In this document: piece by piece, positions 9,597 to 18,166 of the stretch
Numbering within the stretch: the stretch's first letter is position 1
Layout: the number at the start of each line of letters is the position of its first letter
From: Oscillospiraceae bacterium
GTDB lineage: Bacteria > Bacillota > Clostridia > Oscillospirales > Oscillospiraceae
Length of the DNA stretch: 45,656 bases
Direction: 5' to 3'
Assembly: GCA_015068165.1 (NCBI GenBank)
Contig: SVKZ01000004.1
Location: 1 to 45,656, forward strand
Translations under genes and position numbers: made by a program
Notes under the pieces: model-generated
The model's input: only the letters and a program-made list of their open reading frames with translations
Database searches by the model: none
What the model was told of the DNA's origin: nothing

Positions 9597-10250
9597 ATGA
9601 ATCTCATCTTATTGGGAGCACCTGGAGCAGGCAAGGGAACCCAGGCTGAGCTTCTTTCGGAGCAGCTGCACATTCCCTCCATCTCCACGGGCAATATGCT
9701 CAGAGAGGCCATCCGTAAGGAGACCCAGCTGGGCAAGCAAGTGAAACAACTTATGGACGATGGTCAGTTGGTTCCCGACGAGCTGATTCTCAGCATCGTT
9801 GCCGAACGGACGGCCCAGAACGATTGCAAAAACGGCTTTATCCTGGACGGGGTGCCCCGCACCCTGTCCCAGGCAAAGGCTCTGGATGCAAAAGGACTGC
9901 AAATCGACCATGTGGTTTCCATCGAGATCGACGATGATATGATAGAACTCCGGATGACCGGACGGCGTGTGTGCGAAAAGTGCGGCGCCAGCTATCACAT
10001 CACTGCCAATCCCACTAAGGTTGAAGGTATCTGCGATCTGTGCGGCGGTGAAACCGTTCAGCGTAAGGATGATGCGCCGGAAACGGTGCGTAAGCGCTTA
10101 GCGATTTACCATGAGTCCACAGAAGTGCTGAAAGAATACTACCTGGGGCAGCAAAAACTGCGTCTGGTAGACGGAAAAGGCTCTATTGAAGAGACGTTTG
10201 CCGGTATTCTTGCGGCTATCGGAGAAAAGTATGATCATAATCAAAAATGA
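9597..10250 (+). CDS. adk: Adenylate kinase (zinc-lid type)
   Basis: Catalyses ATP + AMP = 2 ADP in the cytosol. The P-loop GAPGAGKGT is at residues 7-15, the AMP-binding region includes GNMLR and the FILDGVPRT motif (about 81-89), and the LID domain carries four cysteines (C126, C129, C146, C149) that form a structural zinc site, as in Gram-positive and clostridial enzymes. At 217 residues the length is normal. The 3' end overlaps the start of map by 20 bases, so the two are co-translated. Confidence 0.98.
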   Translation: MNLILLGAPGAGKGTQAELLSEQLHIPSISTGNMLREAIRKETQLGKQVKQLMDDGQLVPDELILSIVAERTAQNDCKNGFILDGVPRTLSQAKALDAKGLQIDHVVSIEIDDDMIELRMTGRRVCEKCGASYHITANPTKVEGICDLCGGETVQRKDDAPETVRKRLAIYHESTEVLKEYYLGQQKLRLVDGKGSIEETFAGILAAIGEKYDHNQK

Positions 10251-10986
10251 AAATCAGCTTGCGGCTATGCGTCAGGCCTGTAGAATTACCGCGGCAGCCC
10301 GTGCCTTGGCAGGGGAGATGGTAAGACCGGGCGTGAGCACCAAGCAGATCGACAAAGCTGTTCACGATTATATCGTGATCCAGGGCGCAAAACCGTCGTT
10401 CCTGGGCTATAACGGCTTTCCTGCAAGCACCTGTATTTCCGTCAACAGTGCGGTAGTCCACGGTATTCCGGGTAACTATGTTCTCCGGGAAGGGGATATC
10501 GTAACGGTTGATGTAGGCGCTTACTATAAGGGCTTTCACGGCGATTGTGCAGATACTTTTCCCTGCGGCACTGTCAGTGCCGAAGCAGAAAAACTGATCC
10601 GGGTTACACGGCAGAGCTTCTTTGAAGGTATGCGCTTTGCAACCCGGGGACACAGAGTGTCCGATATCTCCCACGCTATACAGACGTATGTGGAGTCTAA
10701 CGGTTTTTCGGTTGTGCGATCTTTCGTAGGTCACGGCGTGGGCGCGCAGCTGCATGAAGAGCCGGAGGTGCCGAATTTTGGTACAGCCGGACACGGTCCG
10801 AGATTACTGCCCGGTATGACCCTTGCGGTGGAACCGATGGTAAACGCCGGTACTTGGGATGTCCGCGTCTTAAAGGATGGATGGACAGCCGTAACTGCTG
10901 ACGGAAAACTCTCGGCCCAATATGAAAATACTGTATGTATCACCGACGGGGAGCCGGAAATACTCACCGTCGCCGAAGGACTTTGA
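10231..10986 (+). CDS. map: Type I methionine aminopeptidase
   Basis: Removes the initiator methionine from nascent proteins. The start at 10231 follows GGAG six bases upstream, inside the end of adk; an upstream in-frame ATG at 10186 has no such site. The 251-residue product has the complete dinuclear metal site: D94, D105, H168, E201 and E232, plus the substrate-contact H77, each about three residues before its E. coli counterpart. It has no N-terminal SEC-C zinc extension. Confidence 0.98.
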   Translation: MIIIKNENQLAAMRQACRITAAARALAGEMVRPGVSTKQIDKAVHDYIVIQGAKPSFLGYNGFPASTCISVNSAVVHGIPGNYVLREGDIVTVDVGAYYKGFHGDCADTFPCGTVSAEAEKLIRVTRQSFFEGMRFATRGHRVSDISHAIQTYVESNGFSVVRSFVGHGVGAQLHEEPEVPNFGTAGHGPRLLPGMTLAVEPMVNAGTWDVRVLKDGWTAVTADGKLSAQYENTVCITDGEPEILTVAEGL

Positions 10987-10988
10987 TT

Positions 10989-11291
10989 ATGGACCCTGAT
11001 ATACCTAAATTTCAGATAGCGGATGTGGTAGAGTCCACTGCAGGACGGGATAAGGGTACCCGCTATTATGTCATAGACGGGGACGATACCTGGCTCAGTC
11101 TTGTTAACGGCAAGAGCCGTGGACTGGAAAATCCCAAACGCAAGAAATGTAAACACACAAAAAAGGTCCTTCGCTCTGAGACCAGAGTCGCCCAAAAGCT
11201 AAGAAACGGCGACAAGGTACTCAACAGCGAATTACGCAGAGATCTGGCTTATTTGAGCCAGACGCCACAAGGAAACGACCTGGGAGGTTAA
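10989..11291 (+). CDS. KOW-domain RNA-binding protein (L14e/L6e/L27e-like)
   Basis: A 100-residue basic protein with an N-terminal KOW-like beta-barrel segment ([20 protein letters not shown], about residues 8-27), then a highly basic stretch ([15 protein letters not shown]). A KOW-domain gene of this COG2163-like type commonly sits between map and infA in Firmicutes, so it is probably a ribosome-associated or rRNA-binding protein; its precise role is not established. ATG at 10989 follows AAGGAC and lies 2 bases after the map stop. Confidence 0.85.
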   Translation: MDPDIPKFQIADVVESTAGRDKGTRYYVIDGDDTWLSLVNGKSRGLENPKRKKCKHTKKVLRSETRVAQKLRNGDKVLNSELRRDLAYLSQTPQGNDLGG

Positions 11292-11295
11292 TAAC

Positions 11296-11514
11296 TTGGC
11301 AAAAGACGACGTAATCGAGATTGAGGGCATCGTTACCGACAATCTGCCCAATGCAATGTTTAAGGTAGACCTGGGTAATGGCCACACCATTCTGGCAACC
11401 ATTTCCGGCAAGCTCCGAATGAATTTCATTAAGATCTTGCCCGGTGACAAGGTAACCGTTCAAATGTCTCCCTACGATCTGACCAGAGGCCGGATCACCT
11501 GGAGAAGTAAGTAA
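11296..11514 (+). CDS. infA: Translation initiation factor IF-1
   Basis: IF-1 occupies the ribosomal A site during initiation together with IF-2 and IF-3. The 72-residue OB-fold protein is full length ([12 protein letters not shown] to [11 protein letters not shown]). The start codon is TTG at 11296, set by the SD GGGAGG and the family N-terminus; no ATG is available at that position. The preceding stop ends only 4 bases upstream. Confidence 0.97.
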   Translation: MAKDDVIEIEGIVTDNLPNAMFKVDLGNGHTILATISGKLRMNFIKILPGDKVTVQMSPYDLTRGRITWRSK

Positions 11515-11554
11515 GAGATTTGAGAGAAACATTCTCATATGGAGGTTAAACAGT

Positions 11555-11668
11555 ATGAAAGTAAGACCGTCCGTTAAACCCATGTGCGAAAAGTGTAAAA
11601 TCATTAAGCGCAAGGGTCGCGTAATGGTAATTTGCGAAAACCCCAAACACAAGCAGAGACAAGGCTAA
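11555..11668 (+). CDS. rpmJ: 50S ribosomal protein L36 (zinc form)
   Basis: The smallest ribosomal protein, in the 50S core. ATG at 11555 with SD GGAGG gives 37 residues, [19 protein letters not shown] at the N-terminus. The metal site C-x2-C-x12-C-x4-H is complete, so this is the zinc-containing paralogue. It lies between infA and rpsM as in most bacteria. Confidence 0.98.
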   Translation: MKVRPSVKPMCEKCKIIKRKGRVMVICENPKHKQRQG

Positions 11669-11687
11669 TAGGAGGTGCTGAAAGAAT

Positions 11688-12056
11688 ATGGCACGTATTT
11701 CTGGTATTGACCTTCCCCGCGAAAAGCGGATCGAAGTTGCGCTGACTTATATCTACGGCATCGGACCTGCCCGCGCTGCAAAGGTCCTGGCAGACACCCA
11801 GATCGATCCTGACACCCGTGTTAAGGACCTGACTGAAGAGCAGGAAGCTCAGCTGCGTGATGCCATCGAGCATAACTACACCATCGAGGGCGACCTGCGT
11901 CGTGAGACCGCTATGAACATCAAGCGGCTCAGCGAAATCGGTTGCTACCGGGGTCTGCGTCATCGCCGCGGCCTGCCTGTACACGGCCAGCGGACCAAGA
12001 CCAATGCTCGTACCCGTAAGGGTCCGAAGAAGACCATCGCCAACAAGAAGAAGTAA
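11688..12056 (+). CDS. rpsM: 30S ribosomal protein S13
   Basis: S13 is in the 30S head and contacts P-site tRNA through its basic C-terminal tail. The 122-residue product begins [21 protein letters not shown], contains the helix-two-turn-helix region ([12 protein letters not shown]), [11 protein letters not shown] and the [20 protein letters not shown] tail. SD TAGGAGGTG. Confidence 0.98.
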   Translation: MARISGIDLPREKRIEVALTYIYGIGPARAAKVLADTQIDPDTRVKDLTEEQEAQLRDAIEHNYTIEGDLRRETAMNIKRLSEIGCYRGLRHRRGLPVHGQRTKTNARTRKGPKKTIANKKK

Positions 12057-12070
12057 GGAGGGATATGTAA

Positions 12071-12469
12071 ATGGCTAAGGCTACTAAGAAAGTTGTAAAG
12101 CGCCGCAGAGAGCGCAAGGTAGTTGAAAAAGGCGCGGCACATATCCGTTCCTCTTTCAACAACACCATGGTAACCATCACTGACCTGCAGGGTAATGCTC
12201 TGTCCTGGGCATCCTCCGGCGGTCTGGGTTTCCGTGGTTCCCGTAAGTCCACCCCCTTTGCTGCACAGTCTGCAGCAGAGACCGCAGCGAAGGCTGCAAT
12301 CGACAACTACAGCCTGAAGTCTGTCGAGGTTTATGTGAAAGGCCCCGGTCAGGGACGTGAGGCTGCCATCCGTGCGCTGCAGTCTGCTGGCCTGGAAGTT
12401 GTAATGATTAAGGACGTAACTCCCATTCCTCACAATGGTTGCCGTCCTCCCAAGAGACGTAGAGTCTGA
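12071..12469 (+). CDS. rpsK: 30S ribosomal protein S11
   Basis: S11 forms part of the platform where mRNA leaves the 30S. The 132-residue product has the basic N-terminus ([16 protein letters not shown]), [15 protein letters not shown], and the C-terminal [15 protein letters not shown] block, which is the site of an iso-aspartate-prone Asn-Gly pair in other species. SD AAGGAGGG. Confidence 0.98.
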   Translation: MAKATKKVVKRRRERKVVEKGAAHIRSSFNNTMVTITDLQGNALSWASSGGLGFRGSRKSTPFAAQSAAETAAKAAIDNYSLKSVEVYVKGPGQGREAAIRALQSAGLEVVMIKDVTPIPHNGCRPPKRRRV

Positions 12470-12495
12470 TTTCGGAATAGGAGGATATTTGAATT

Positions 12496-13092
12496 ATGGC
12501 TAAGAATATGCAGCCTGTGCTGAAGCGTTGCAGAACGCTGGGCGTTTCTCCTGCCGCAATGGGTTACAACAAGACTTCCAACAAGAACCCCGGCGGTCAG
12601 AGAAGAGCTAAGAAGTCCGAGTATGCTACTCAGCTGACTGAGAAGCAGAAGGTCAAGTTTGTTTACGGCATCCAGGAGAAGCAGTTCCGTAATTACTACG
12701 ACAAGGCTTCCCGCCAGGGTGGTAACACCGGCGAGAACCTGCTGAGCCTGGTTGAGAGCCGTCTTGACAACGTTGTTTACCGTCTTGGTTTTGCCAACTC
12801 CCGCCGTCAGGCCCGTCAGCTGGTTAACCACGGTCATTTCACCGTTAACGGTGGCCGCGTAAACATCCCCAGCTACCTGGTTAAGACCGGCGATGTGATC
12901 GCTGTCTGTGAGAAGAGCGCTTCCAACAACTTCTTCAAGGGCCTGAAGGAAGCCGATGCTTTTGTTGCTGCTCCCAAATGGTTGGATCGCGACAAGAACA
13001 CACTCACCGGCAAGGTCATTGCTGTCCCCACCAAGGCGGACATCGACTTCGACATCGCAGTCCACCTGATCGTCGAGTTGTACTCCAAGTAA
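12496..13092 (+). CDS. rpsD: 30S ribosomal protein S4 (zinc-free form)
   Basis: S4 nucleates assembly of the 30S body and affects accuracy. The 198-residue product carries the S4 RNA-binding domain (RLDNVVYRLGFANSRRQARQ, about residues 94-113). The N-terminus has a single cysteine (C12), so it is the non-zinc type. It is clearly diverged from the usual MARYTGP-like N-terminus but in register. SD AGGAGGA. Confidence 0.97.
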   Translation: MAKNMQPVLKRCRTLGVSPAAMGYNKTSNKNPGGQRRAKKSEYATQLTEKQKVKFVYGIQEKQFRNYYDKASRQGGNTGENLLSLVESRLDNVVYRLGFANSRRQARQLVNHGHFTVNGGRVNIPSYLVKTGDVIAVCEKSASNNFFKGLKEADAFVAAPKWLDRDKNTLTGKVIAVPTKADIDFDIAVHLIVELYSK

Positions 13093-13122
13093 TCGACCCC
13101 CAACTGTACGCATCTATGTTTG

Positions 13123-13142
13123 GGTGGGGCATTCTACCCCAC
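13123..13142 (+). promoter_or_regulatory. Hairpin in the rpsD-rpoA gap
   Basis: A 6-bp stem (13124-13129 with 13137-13142, GTGGGG/CCCCAC, loop CATTCTA) stands in the 77-base gap before rpoA. It has no T-tract, so it is not a standard terminator; it may mark an mRNA processing or stability site. Confidence 0.35.
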
Positions 13143-13169
13143 ACTAAGTTAAAAGGAGGGTTATGATTT

Positions 13170-14129
13170 ATGGTTGAAATTGAAAAGCCTCGTATCACAT
13201 GCCTTGATGATCCTGAAGATCTGTCCTACGGCAAGTATATTGTTGAGCCTCTGGAACGGGGTTACGGTATGACGTTGGGGAACTCCCTGCGCCGTATTCT
13301 GCTCAGTAGCCTTCCCGGCTACGCAGCTACCTCCGTAAAGATCGCCGGCGTGCAGCACGAGTTCTCCACCGTTCCCGGTGTTACTGAGGACGTAACAGAG
13401 ATCGTTCTGAACGTAAAGCGGATGATTATGAAGCTCCACTGTCAGGAGATCAAGACCGTCTATATTGACGCGGTTGGTCCCTGTGAAGTTACTGCCGGCG
13501 ATATCAAGGCTGACGGTGAGGTTGAAATCCTAAACCCCGAATTGCACATCTGCACGCTGGGTGAGGGTGCTACACTGAATATGGAAATCACATTGTCTCA
13601 GGGTCGTGGCTATGTTTCCGCAGACCGGAACAAGACACCCCAGACCGTCATCGGTGTGATTCCCATCGACTCCATCTATTCTCCCGTTGTTAAGGTGAAT
13701 TACTCGGTGGAGCCGACCCGTGTCGGAGACAAAACTGACTTTGACAAGCTGACCTTAGAGGTCTGGACCGATTCCACCATCACTGCTAAGGATGCTGTAT
13801 CTTTGGGCGCTAAGATTATGTCTGACCACCTGACCGTGTTTACCAACCTGTCCGATGTAATGGGCAACGGTTCTACGGTTGTGGAAAAGGTGTCTAACAG
13901 CCCCGATACCAAGCTGTCTATGACCATTGATGAGCTGGACTTGTCCGTGCGGAGCTACAACTGCCTGAAGCGTGCCAACATCAACACCGTTGCAGACCTG
14001 GTTTGCAAGACCGGTGAGGATATGATGAAGGTACGCAATATGGGCAAGAAGTCTCTGGACGAAGTGCAGAAGAAGCTGGAGATGATGGGCTTGTCCCTGG
14101 CCAGCGAGGATTCTAACAGTAATAGTTAA
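13170..14129 (+). CDS. rpoA: DNA-directed RNA polymerase subunit alpha
   Basis: Alpha dimerises to start RNA polymerase assembly and its C-terminal domain reads UP elements and contacts activators. The 319-residue product has the N-terminal domain ([20 protein letters not shown], about residues 28-47) and, after a linker, the C-terminal domain with two helix-hairpin-helix segments ([20 protein letters not shown] and [16 protein letters not shown]). SD AAAGGAGGG with a 9-base spacing to the ATG at 13170. Confidence 0.98.
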   Translation: MVEIEKPRITCLDDPEDLSYGKYIVEPLERGYGMTLGNSLRRILLSSLPGYAATSVKIAGVQHEFSTVPGVTEDVTEIVLNVKRMIMKLHCQEIKTVYIDAVGPCEVTAGDIKADGEVEILNPELHICTLGEGATLNMEITLSQGRGYVSADRNKTPQTVIGVIPIDSIYSPVVKVNYSVEPTRVGDKTDFDKLTLEVWTDSTITAKDAVSLGAKIMSDHLTVFTNLSDVMGNGSTVVEKVSNSPDTKLSMTIDELDLSVRSYNCLKRANINTVADLVCKTGEDMMKVRNMGKKSLDEVQKKLEMMGLSLASEDSNSNS

Positions 14130-14153
14130 CCTGTATAGAGGAGGAAACGTTCA

Positions 14154-14495
14154 ATGTTCGGTACTCGTAAGCTGGGCAAGACCAGCGAACAGAGAAAAGC
14201 TCTGCTGCGTCAGCAGGTTACCGATCTGCTGGCAAACGGCAAGATCGAGACCACCTTCTGCCGGGCCAAGGAAGTTCAGCCCGTGGTCGAAAAGATGATC
14301 ACCCTGGGCAAGAAGGGCAACCTGGCCGCTTACCGCAGAGCACTGGCTTTTATCACCAAGGAAGACGTGGCAAACAAGCTGTTTAAGGAGATTGCTCCCA
14401 AGTATGCTGACCGTAACGGCGGCTACACCAGAGTAACCCGCACCGGCCCCCGCCGCGGCGACGCTGCTGAAATGGCAGTAATCGAGCTGGTATAA
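14154..14495 (+). CDS. rplQ: 50S ribosomal protein L17
   Basis: L17 lies on the 50S surface near the tunnel exit. The 113-residue product has [20 protein letters not shown] at the N-terminus, the [20 protein letters not shown] block and the [19 protein letters not shown] segment. Last gene of the alpha operon, followed by a clear intrinsic terminator. SD AGGAGGAAA. Confidence 0.98.
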   Translation: MFGTRKLGKTSEQRKALLRQQVTDLLANGKIETTFCRAKEVQPVVEKMITLGKKGNLAAYRRALAFITKEDVANKLFKEIAPKYADRNGGYTRVTRTGPRRGDAAEMAVIELV

Positions 14496-14518
14496 TTGTC
14501 CGGTAAAGGATAAATAAA

Positions 14519-14550
14519 AAGAGCGTGTTCGCAAGAGCACGCTCTTTTTT
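14519..14550 (+). terminator. Intrinsic terminator of the alpha operon
   Basis: An 8-bp stem AGAGCGTG (14520-14527) pairs with CACGCTCT (14538-14545), followed by a run of T. It closes the r-protein supercluster. Confidence 0.92.
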
Positions 14551-14556
14551 AGTGGG

Positions 14557-14729
14557 TAGTTGAGAGTTGATAATTGAGAATTAAAACAATGGTTGATGGT
14601 TTTTACGTTCCGTCAACACTGTGTTTTCGTCAGAATATGTCGGGTAGATATTAACAGTCCAGACATACCTGAACGGTAACAACTTCACGGCACTATAATT
14701 TTCAACTTTCAACTCTCAATTCTCAACTT
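14557..14729. repeat. TTGAGAGTTGA-type repeats in inverted orientation after the rplQ terminator
   Basis: A forward copy (14557-14582) and a reverse copy (14698-14729) of a short repeat built on TTGAGAGTTGA/AGTTGA units bracket about 115 bases with no reading frame. The same family appears at 40787-40838 and 45569-45620, each time directly after a terminator T-tract. The paired copies here make a small element with terminal inverted repeats, possibly a MITE. Confidence 0.6.
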
Positions 14730-14753
14730 ATTCTCAACTTATAATTATTTCTC

Positions 14754-14782
14754 TTTACAGATGGCAAAAAATAGGGTATAAT
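14754..14782 (+). promoter_or_regulatory. Sigma-A promoter of prfB
   Basis: TTTACA (14754-14759), 17-base spacer, TATAAT (14777-14782). It stands about 40 bases before the prfB start, directly after the repeat element. Confidence 0.85.
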
Positions 14783-14823
14783 CTTCTATTATGGAATGTT
14801 ATGGCCTATGAGAGGAAAGACCT

Positions 14824-15951
14824 ATGAATATCGAATTTGACGCTTACAAGCAGAAATTAAATGATATTAAGCCGGCTCTGGACGATTTGGCGGACTCTCT
14901 TAATTTGGAGGGACTACGGAACGAATTGGAGCGGCTTCACGCAATGCAGGAAGCCCCCGGTTTTTGGGACAATCCGGAGAAGAGCCAGCAGATTGTGGTG
15001 AAAACCCGTTCCGCGGAAATGAAGCTGGAGCGCTATGAGAAAATGACCGGCCTTTGGGAAGATTTGATGACCATTTGCGAGATGGCTGCTGAGGAAGATG
15101 ATGATTCTATGCTTCCTGAGCTGAAGGACGGCTTCAAGTCTCTCTCTGACGATATGGAGCGTTGCCGCCTGGAGACCTTGCTCACCGGCACCTATGATAA
15201 AAACAACGCGCTGGTATCCTTCCAGGCCGGTGCCGGCGGCACAGAGGCACAGGACTGGTGCCAGATGCTTTACCGTATGTACACCCGCTGGGCAGAAGCT
15301 CACGGTTATACCTACAAGATTATGGACTACCAGGAGGGCGACGAAGCAGGTCTCAAATCTGCGGATATCCTCATTGAGGGTGAAAATGTCTACGGCTTTA
15401 TGAAGGGCGAAAACGGCGTCCACCGCCTTGTGCGTGTGTCTCCCTTTGATGCCAATGCCCGCCGTCAGACCTCTTTTGCCGCTATCGAAGTGGTGCCGGA
15501 TATTCAGGATGATAGCCAGGATTTTGAAATCCGTCCTGAGGACTATGAGATGCAGGTCTACCGTTCCTCCGGCGCAGGAGGTCAGCACATCAATAAGACC
15601 AGTTCTGCTGTCAGGCTTATCCACAAGGCTACAGGCATTGTGGTTGCCTGTCAGACGGAGCGCAGCCAGTTCCAAAACAAAGAAAACTGCTTGCGTATGC
15701 TTAGATCTAAGCTGGTAGAGATCCGTGAGCGGGAGCATTTGGAGAAAATCTCCGATATTAAGGGTGTGCAGAAGAAAATCGAATGGGGTAGCCAAATCCG
15801 TAACTACGTCTTTATGCCTTATACCCTTGTAAAGGACACCCGCACAGGCTGTGAAACGTCTAACGTCAATGCAGTGATGGATGGAGCATTAGATCCTTTC
15901 ATCAATGCTTACCTGACCTGTGCCGCTACAGGCAACTGGGTTACAAAATAA
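14824..15951 (+). CDS. prfB: Peptide chain release factor 2 (no programmed frameshift)
   Basis: RF2 releases peptides at UGA and UAA. The 375-residue frame is uninterrupted. The stop-codon recognition tripeptide SPF is at residues 206-208 and the catalytic GGQ at 252-254 (SGAGGQHINKT). In most bacteria RF2 is made through a +1 shift at a CUU-UGA site near codon 25; here the equivalent position reads CTT AAT (14899-14904) with no stop, so autoregulation by frameshifting is absent. SD GAGAGGAAAG before ATG. It has its own promoter and is separated from the alpha operon by a terminator. Confidence 0.97.
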   Translation: MNIEFDAYKQKLNDIKPALDDLADSLNLEGLRNELERLHAMQEAPGFWDNPEKSQQIVVKTRSAEMKLERYEKMTGLWEDLMTICEMAAEEDDDSMLPELKDGFKSLSDDMERCRLETLLTGTYDKNNALVSFQAGAGGTEAQDWCQMLYRMYTRWAEAHGYTYKIMDYQEGDEAGLKSADILIEGENVYGFMKGENGVHRLVRVSPFDANARRQTSFAAIEVVPDIQDDSQDFEIRPEDYEMQVYRSSGAGGQHINKTSSAVRLIHKATGIVVACQTERSQFQNKENCLRMLRSKLVEIREREHLEKISDIKGVQKKIEWGSQIRNYVFMPYTLVKDTRTGCETSNVNAVMDGALDPFINAYLTCAATGNWVTK

Positions 15952-15976
15952 ATGTTTGCGAATTACCATAAAATAC

Positions 15977-16005
15977 TTGCTTTTTTTAGGAGTATATGGT
16001 ACAAT
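15977..16005 (+). promoter_or_regulatory. Sigma-A promoter of secG
   Basis: TTGCTT (15977-15982), 17-base spacer, TACAAT (16000-16005), between prfB and secG. Confidence 0.8.
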
Positions 16006-16027
16006 ATTGGGGCGATTGTGCCCCAAT
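16006..16027 (+). promoter_or_regulatory. 5' hairpin at the secG transcription start
   Basis: An 8-bp perfect stem ATTGGGGC (16006-16013) with GCCCCAAT (16020-16027), loop GATTGT. It begins just after the -10 box, so it would sit at the very 5' end of the secG mRNA; a stabilising 5' hairpin is the simplest reading. It has no T-tract. Confidence 0.55.
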
Positions 16028-16091
16028 AGGGGAAATTATGAGTATTTTCGCTTTATGCGTTTGAAGCTGTAAGCGGAGGGAGGTTACAAAA

Positions 16092-16325
16092 ATGGGTGTT
16101 TTGGAAATCATTTTGGTGGTGCTGGAGGTTATTGCCAGTGTTGCACTGATCCTGATCGTTCTGTTACAGTCCGGTAAGGAGTCCGGTTTGGGCGTCGTCT
16201 CCGGCAACAGCGATTCTTATATGAATAAGAGTGGCGCCGGCAACCTGAACAAGAAGCTGGCTTCTGCTACCAAGTGGGTGGCACTTGCCTGGATCGTACT
16301 GACCCTGGCGCTGTCCCTGATTTAA
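16092..16325 (+). CDS. secG: Preprotein translocase subunit SecG
   Basis: SecG is the small auxiliary subunit of the SecYEG translocon. The 77-residue product has two membrane segments (about residues 4-22 and 56-75) separated by a short Gly/Ser-rich loop with the family's GLGVVSGNSDSYMNKSG-like sequence. SD GGAGGGAGG. A terminator hairpin lies 10 bases after the stop. Confidence 0.93.
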   Translation: MGVLEIILVVLEVIASVALILIVLLQSGKESGLGVVSGNSDSYMNKSGAGNLNKKLASATKWVALAWIVLTLALSLI

Positions 16326-16335
16326 GTGAGAAAAG

Positions 16336-16364
16336 TGCGATGACGGTCTGTCATCGCATTTTTT
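16336..16364 (+). terminator. Intrinsic terminator of secG
   Basis: A 9-bp perfect stem TGCGATGAC (16336-16344) with GTCATCGCA (16350-16358), loop GGTCT, then T6. pepD starts only 18 bases after it, and no separate pepD promoter is obvious, so some read-through into pepD is likely. Confidence 0.88.
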
Positions 16365-16381
16365 GCCAAAAGGAGTTATTT

Positions 16382-17824
16382 ATGGAAAACAGGAAATTGG
16401 CCGGCATACAGCCGGAGGCTGTCTTTTATTATTTTGAAAAGCTGTGTGCAATTCCCCACGGCTCCGGAAATACCAAGGCAATCAGCGATTATATCTGCCG
16501 CTTTGCTTTGGAGAATAATATCCGCTATGAGCAGGATGCGCTGAATAATGTTCTGCTGTTTGGCGATGCTGCGCCCGGATATGAGGATCACGAGCCGGTA
16601 ATTTTGCAGGGACATATGGATATGGTCTGCGACAAGGATGAGGATTGCCCTCTGGATATGGAAAAGGATGGTCTGGATGTTACCCACGACGGGGAATATG
16701 TCTTTGCCAAAGGTACCACGCTGGGTGGCGATAACGGTATTGCTGTTGCTATGGCGATGGCGCTCCTTGCGGATAAAACCATTCCCCATCCGGCACTGGA
16801 GGTCATCATCACCGTTGACGAGGAAACCGGTATGGACGGCGCTGTGGGCATTGACCTTAGCAGCCTTCAGGGCCGCAGAATGATTAACTTGGACTCTGAG
16901 GATGAAGGCGTATTTACGGTCTCCTGCGCCGGCGGCGCCCGGGCAACCATCGACCTGCCTGTTTCCCGTCGGGCGGTTTACGGCCCTTGTGTGAAGTTGA
17001 CAGTTGAGGGGCTGCAGGGCGGACACTCCGGTGTGGAGATCCACAAAAACCGCGCCAACGCCAATAAGGTGATGGGAGAGTTACTCAGCCGGATTCAGGA
17101 ACTTATGCCCTTGTGTATTACCAAATTTGAGGGTGGCGCAAAGGATAATGCGATCCCTCATACCGCCCAGGTAACCTTGGTAGCGATGGGTTCGCACATT
17201 GAGCGGATCAATGATGTGATTGCACAGTTGCAGAAGGAGATTCGGGAGCAGTACGATGAACCTAACGCTGTGATTTCCGGTGATGATGTGGATGCTTTGG
17301 GCGGAAATGCTTTATCTACAGAGAATACGGCGAAAGTAATCGGTCTTTTGCAGTCTGTACCCAACGGTGTGGAGAGCTGGAGTCAGGATATTGCCGGATT
17401 GGTGCAGACAAGCCTCAATTTGGGTGTTGTGCGGTTGGATGAGAGCCTGAAGCTTACCTTTGCGGTTCGCAGCAGTGTAGAGCAGGAAAAGCGGGCGCTG
17501 CTGAATCAGCTGCAGGATCGCGCCGGGTTCTTCGGCGCAGGATATAGCGAAAAGGGCGAATATCCCGCCTGGGAATACCGGAAAGACTCCCCCTTGCGGG
17601 AGCAGATGGTGGAGACCTACAGCAAAATGTATGGAAAAGCGCCTGAGGTGGTGGCCATTCACGCAGGCCTGGAATGCGGTCTTCTGGGAAAGAAACTGCC
17701 CGGCCTTGATTGCGTGTCCATCGGCCCCAATATGAAGGACATCCATACCAGCCGGGAAAAATTGGAAATTGCTTCCACCAAGCGGCTGTGGGAATACCTG
17801 ATAGAACTTCTCAAAGAAATGTAA
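16382..17824 (+). CDS. pepD: Aminoacyl-histidine dipeptidase (M20C)
   Basis: A cytosolic zinc dipeptidase cleaving Xaa-His and other dipeptides. The start at 16382 has SD AAAAGGAG; product 480 residues, normal for the family. Metal-site residues are seen: H78 and D80 (QGHMD), D117 (GGDNGIA), then the catalytic/ligand pair E147-E148 (VDEETG). The lid-domain sequence GGHSGVEIHKNRANA is typical of PepD. Its TAA stop coincides with the left end of the repeat element that follows. Confidence 0.95.
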   Translation: MENRKLAGIQPEAVFYYFEKLCAIPHGSGNTKAISDYICRFALENNIRYEQDALNNVLLFGDAAPGYEDHEPVILQGHMDMVCDKDEDCPLDMEKDGLDVTHDGEYVFAKGTTLGGDNGIAVAMAMALLADKTIPHPALEVIITVDEETGMDGAVGIDLSSLQGRRMINLDSEDEGVFTVSCAGGARATIDLPVSRRAVYGPCVKLTVEGLQGGHSGVEIHKNRANANKVMGELLSRIQELMPLCITKFEGGAKDNAIPHTAQVTLVAMGSHIERINDVIAQLQKEIREQYDEPNAVISGDDVDALGGNALSTENTAKVIGLLQSVPNGVESWSQDIAGLVQTSLNLGVVRLDESLKLTFAVRSSVEQEKRALLNQLQDRAGFFGAGYSEKGEYPAWEYRKDSPLREQMVETYSKMYGKAPEVVAIHAGLECGLLGKKLPGLDCVSIGPNMKDIHTSREKLEIASTKRLWEYLIELLKEM

Positions 17825-18166
17825 AAAGAGAGTCGTTTAGCGTAGTGCCCTTAAAGACACTACGCATCGATATGAATCCCTAATGGGATTTTCGATATGT
17901 TTGCTTCGCAAACGAGGGATTTACATCATATCGAAACCGACCGTAAGGCGGTTATATCGAATTTGCTGTAAGGCAAATATATCGAGCCGAGCTAAGTGAG
18001 GCATATCGACAAATGGCATCCGTAGACACAAATGCAATACTTGTGAAGAAAAGAGGACGAGGAGTTTTCACAACTCTTCGTCCTCTTCTTGTTGGTAGGT
18101 AACGTACTTTATTAAAGTTCAAAAACTGTCCTTTAGGGTACACCCTATTTGACTCTCTCTTTTTTA
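17822..18166. mobile_element. MITE-like element with terminal inverted repeats and a mini-hairpin array
   Basis: The region between convergent pepD and the YwaF-like gene contains no gene. Its ends are imperfect inverted repeats (left from 17822, right back from 18166: TAAAAAGAGAGTC against GACTCTCTCTTTTTTA, with weaker similarity continuing inward for about 20 bases). The interior has an array of small hairpins (17875-17890, 17899-17913, 17940-17952, 17961-17978) separated by TCGATATG (17867, 17892) on the left and by its complement-type units YATATCGA (17927, 17953, 17978, 18002) on the right. A second, longer stem occupies 18051-18087. The stop codons of both flanking genes fall in the terminal repeats. 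It encodes no transposase. Confidence 0.6.
18051..18087 (-). terminator. Long stem-loop, probable minus-strand terminator
   Basis: A 16-bp stem (18051-18066 with 18072-18087, one G-U pair) and a 5-base loop. Read on the minus strand it ends in a T-rich tract (TTTTCTTC), so it may terminate the YwaF-like gene about 80 bases after its stop; on the plus strand no good T-tract follows. Confidence 0.55.

Noticed and set aside
17867..18009. CRISPR array from the regularly spaced TATATCGA units
   Set aside because: Repeats are 8 bases, spacers are small palindromes, orientation flips in the middle, and no cas genes are present.
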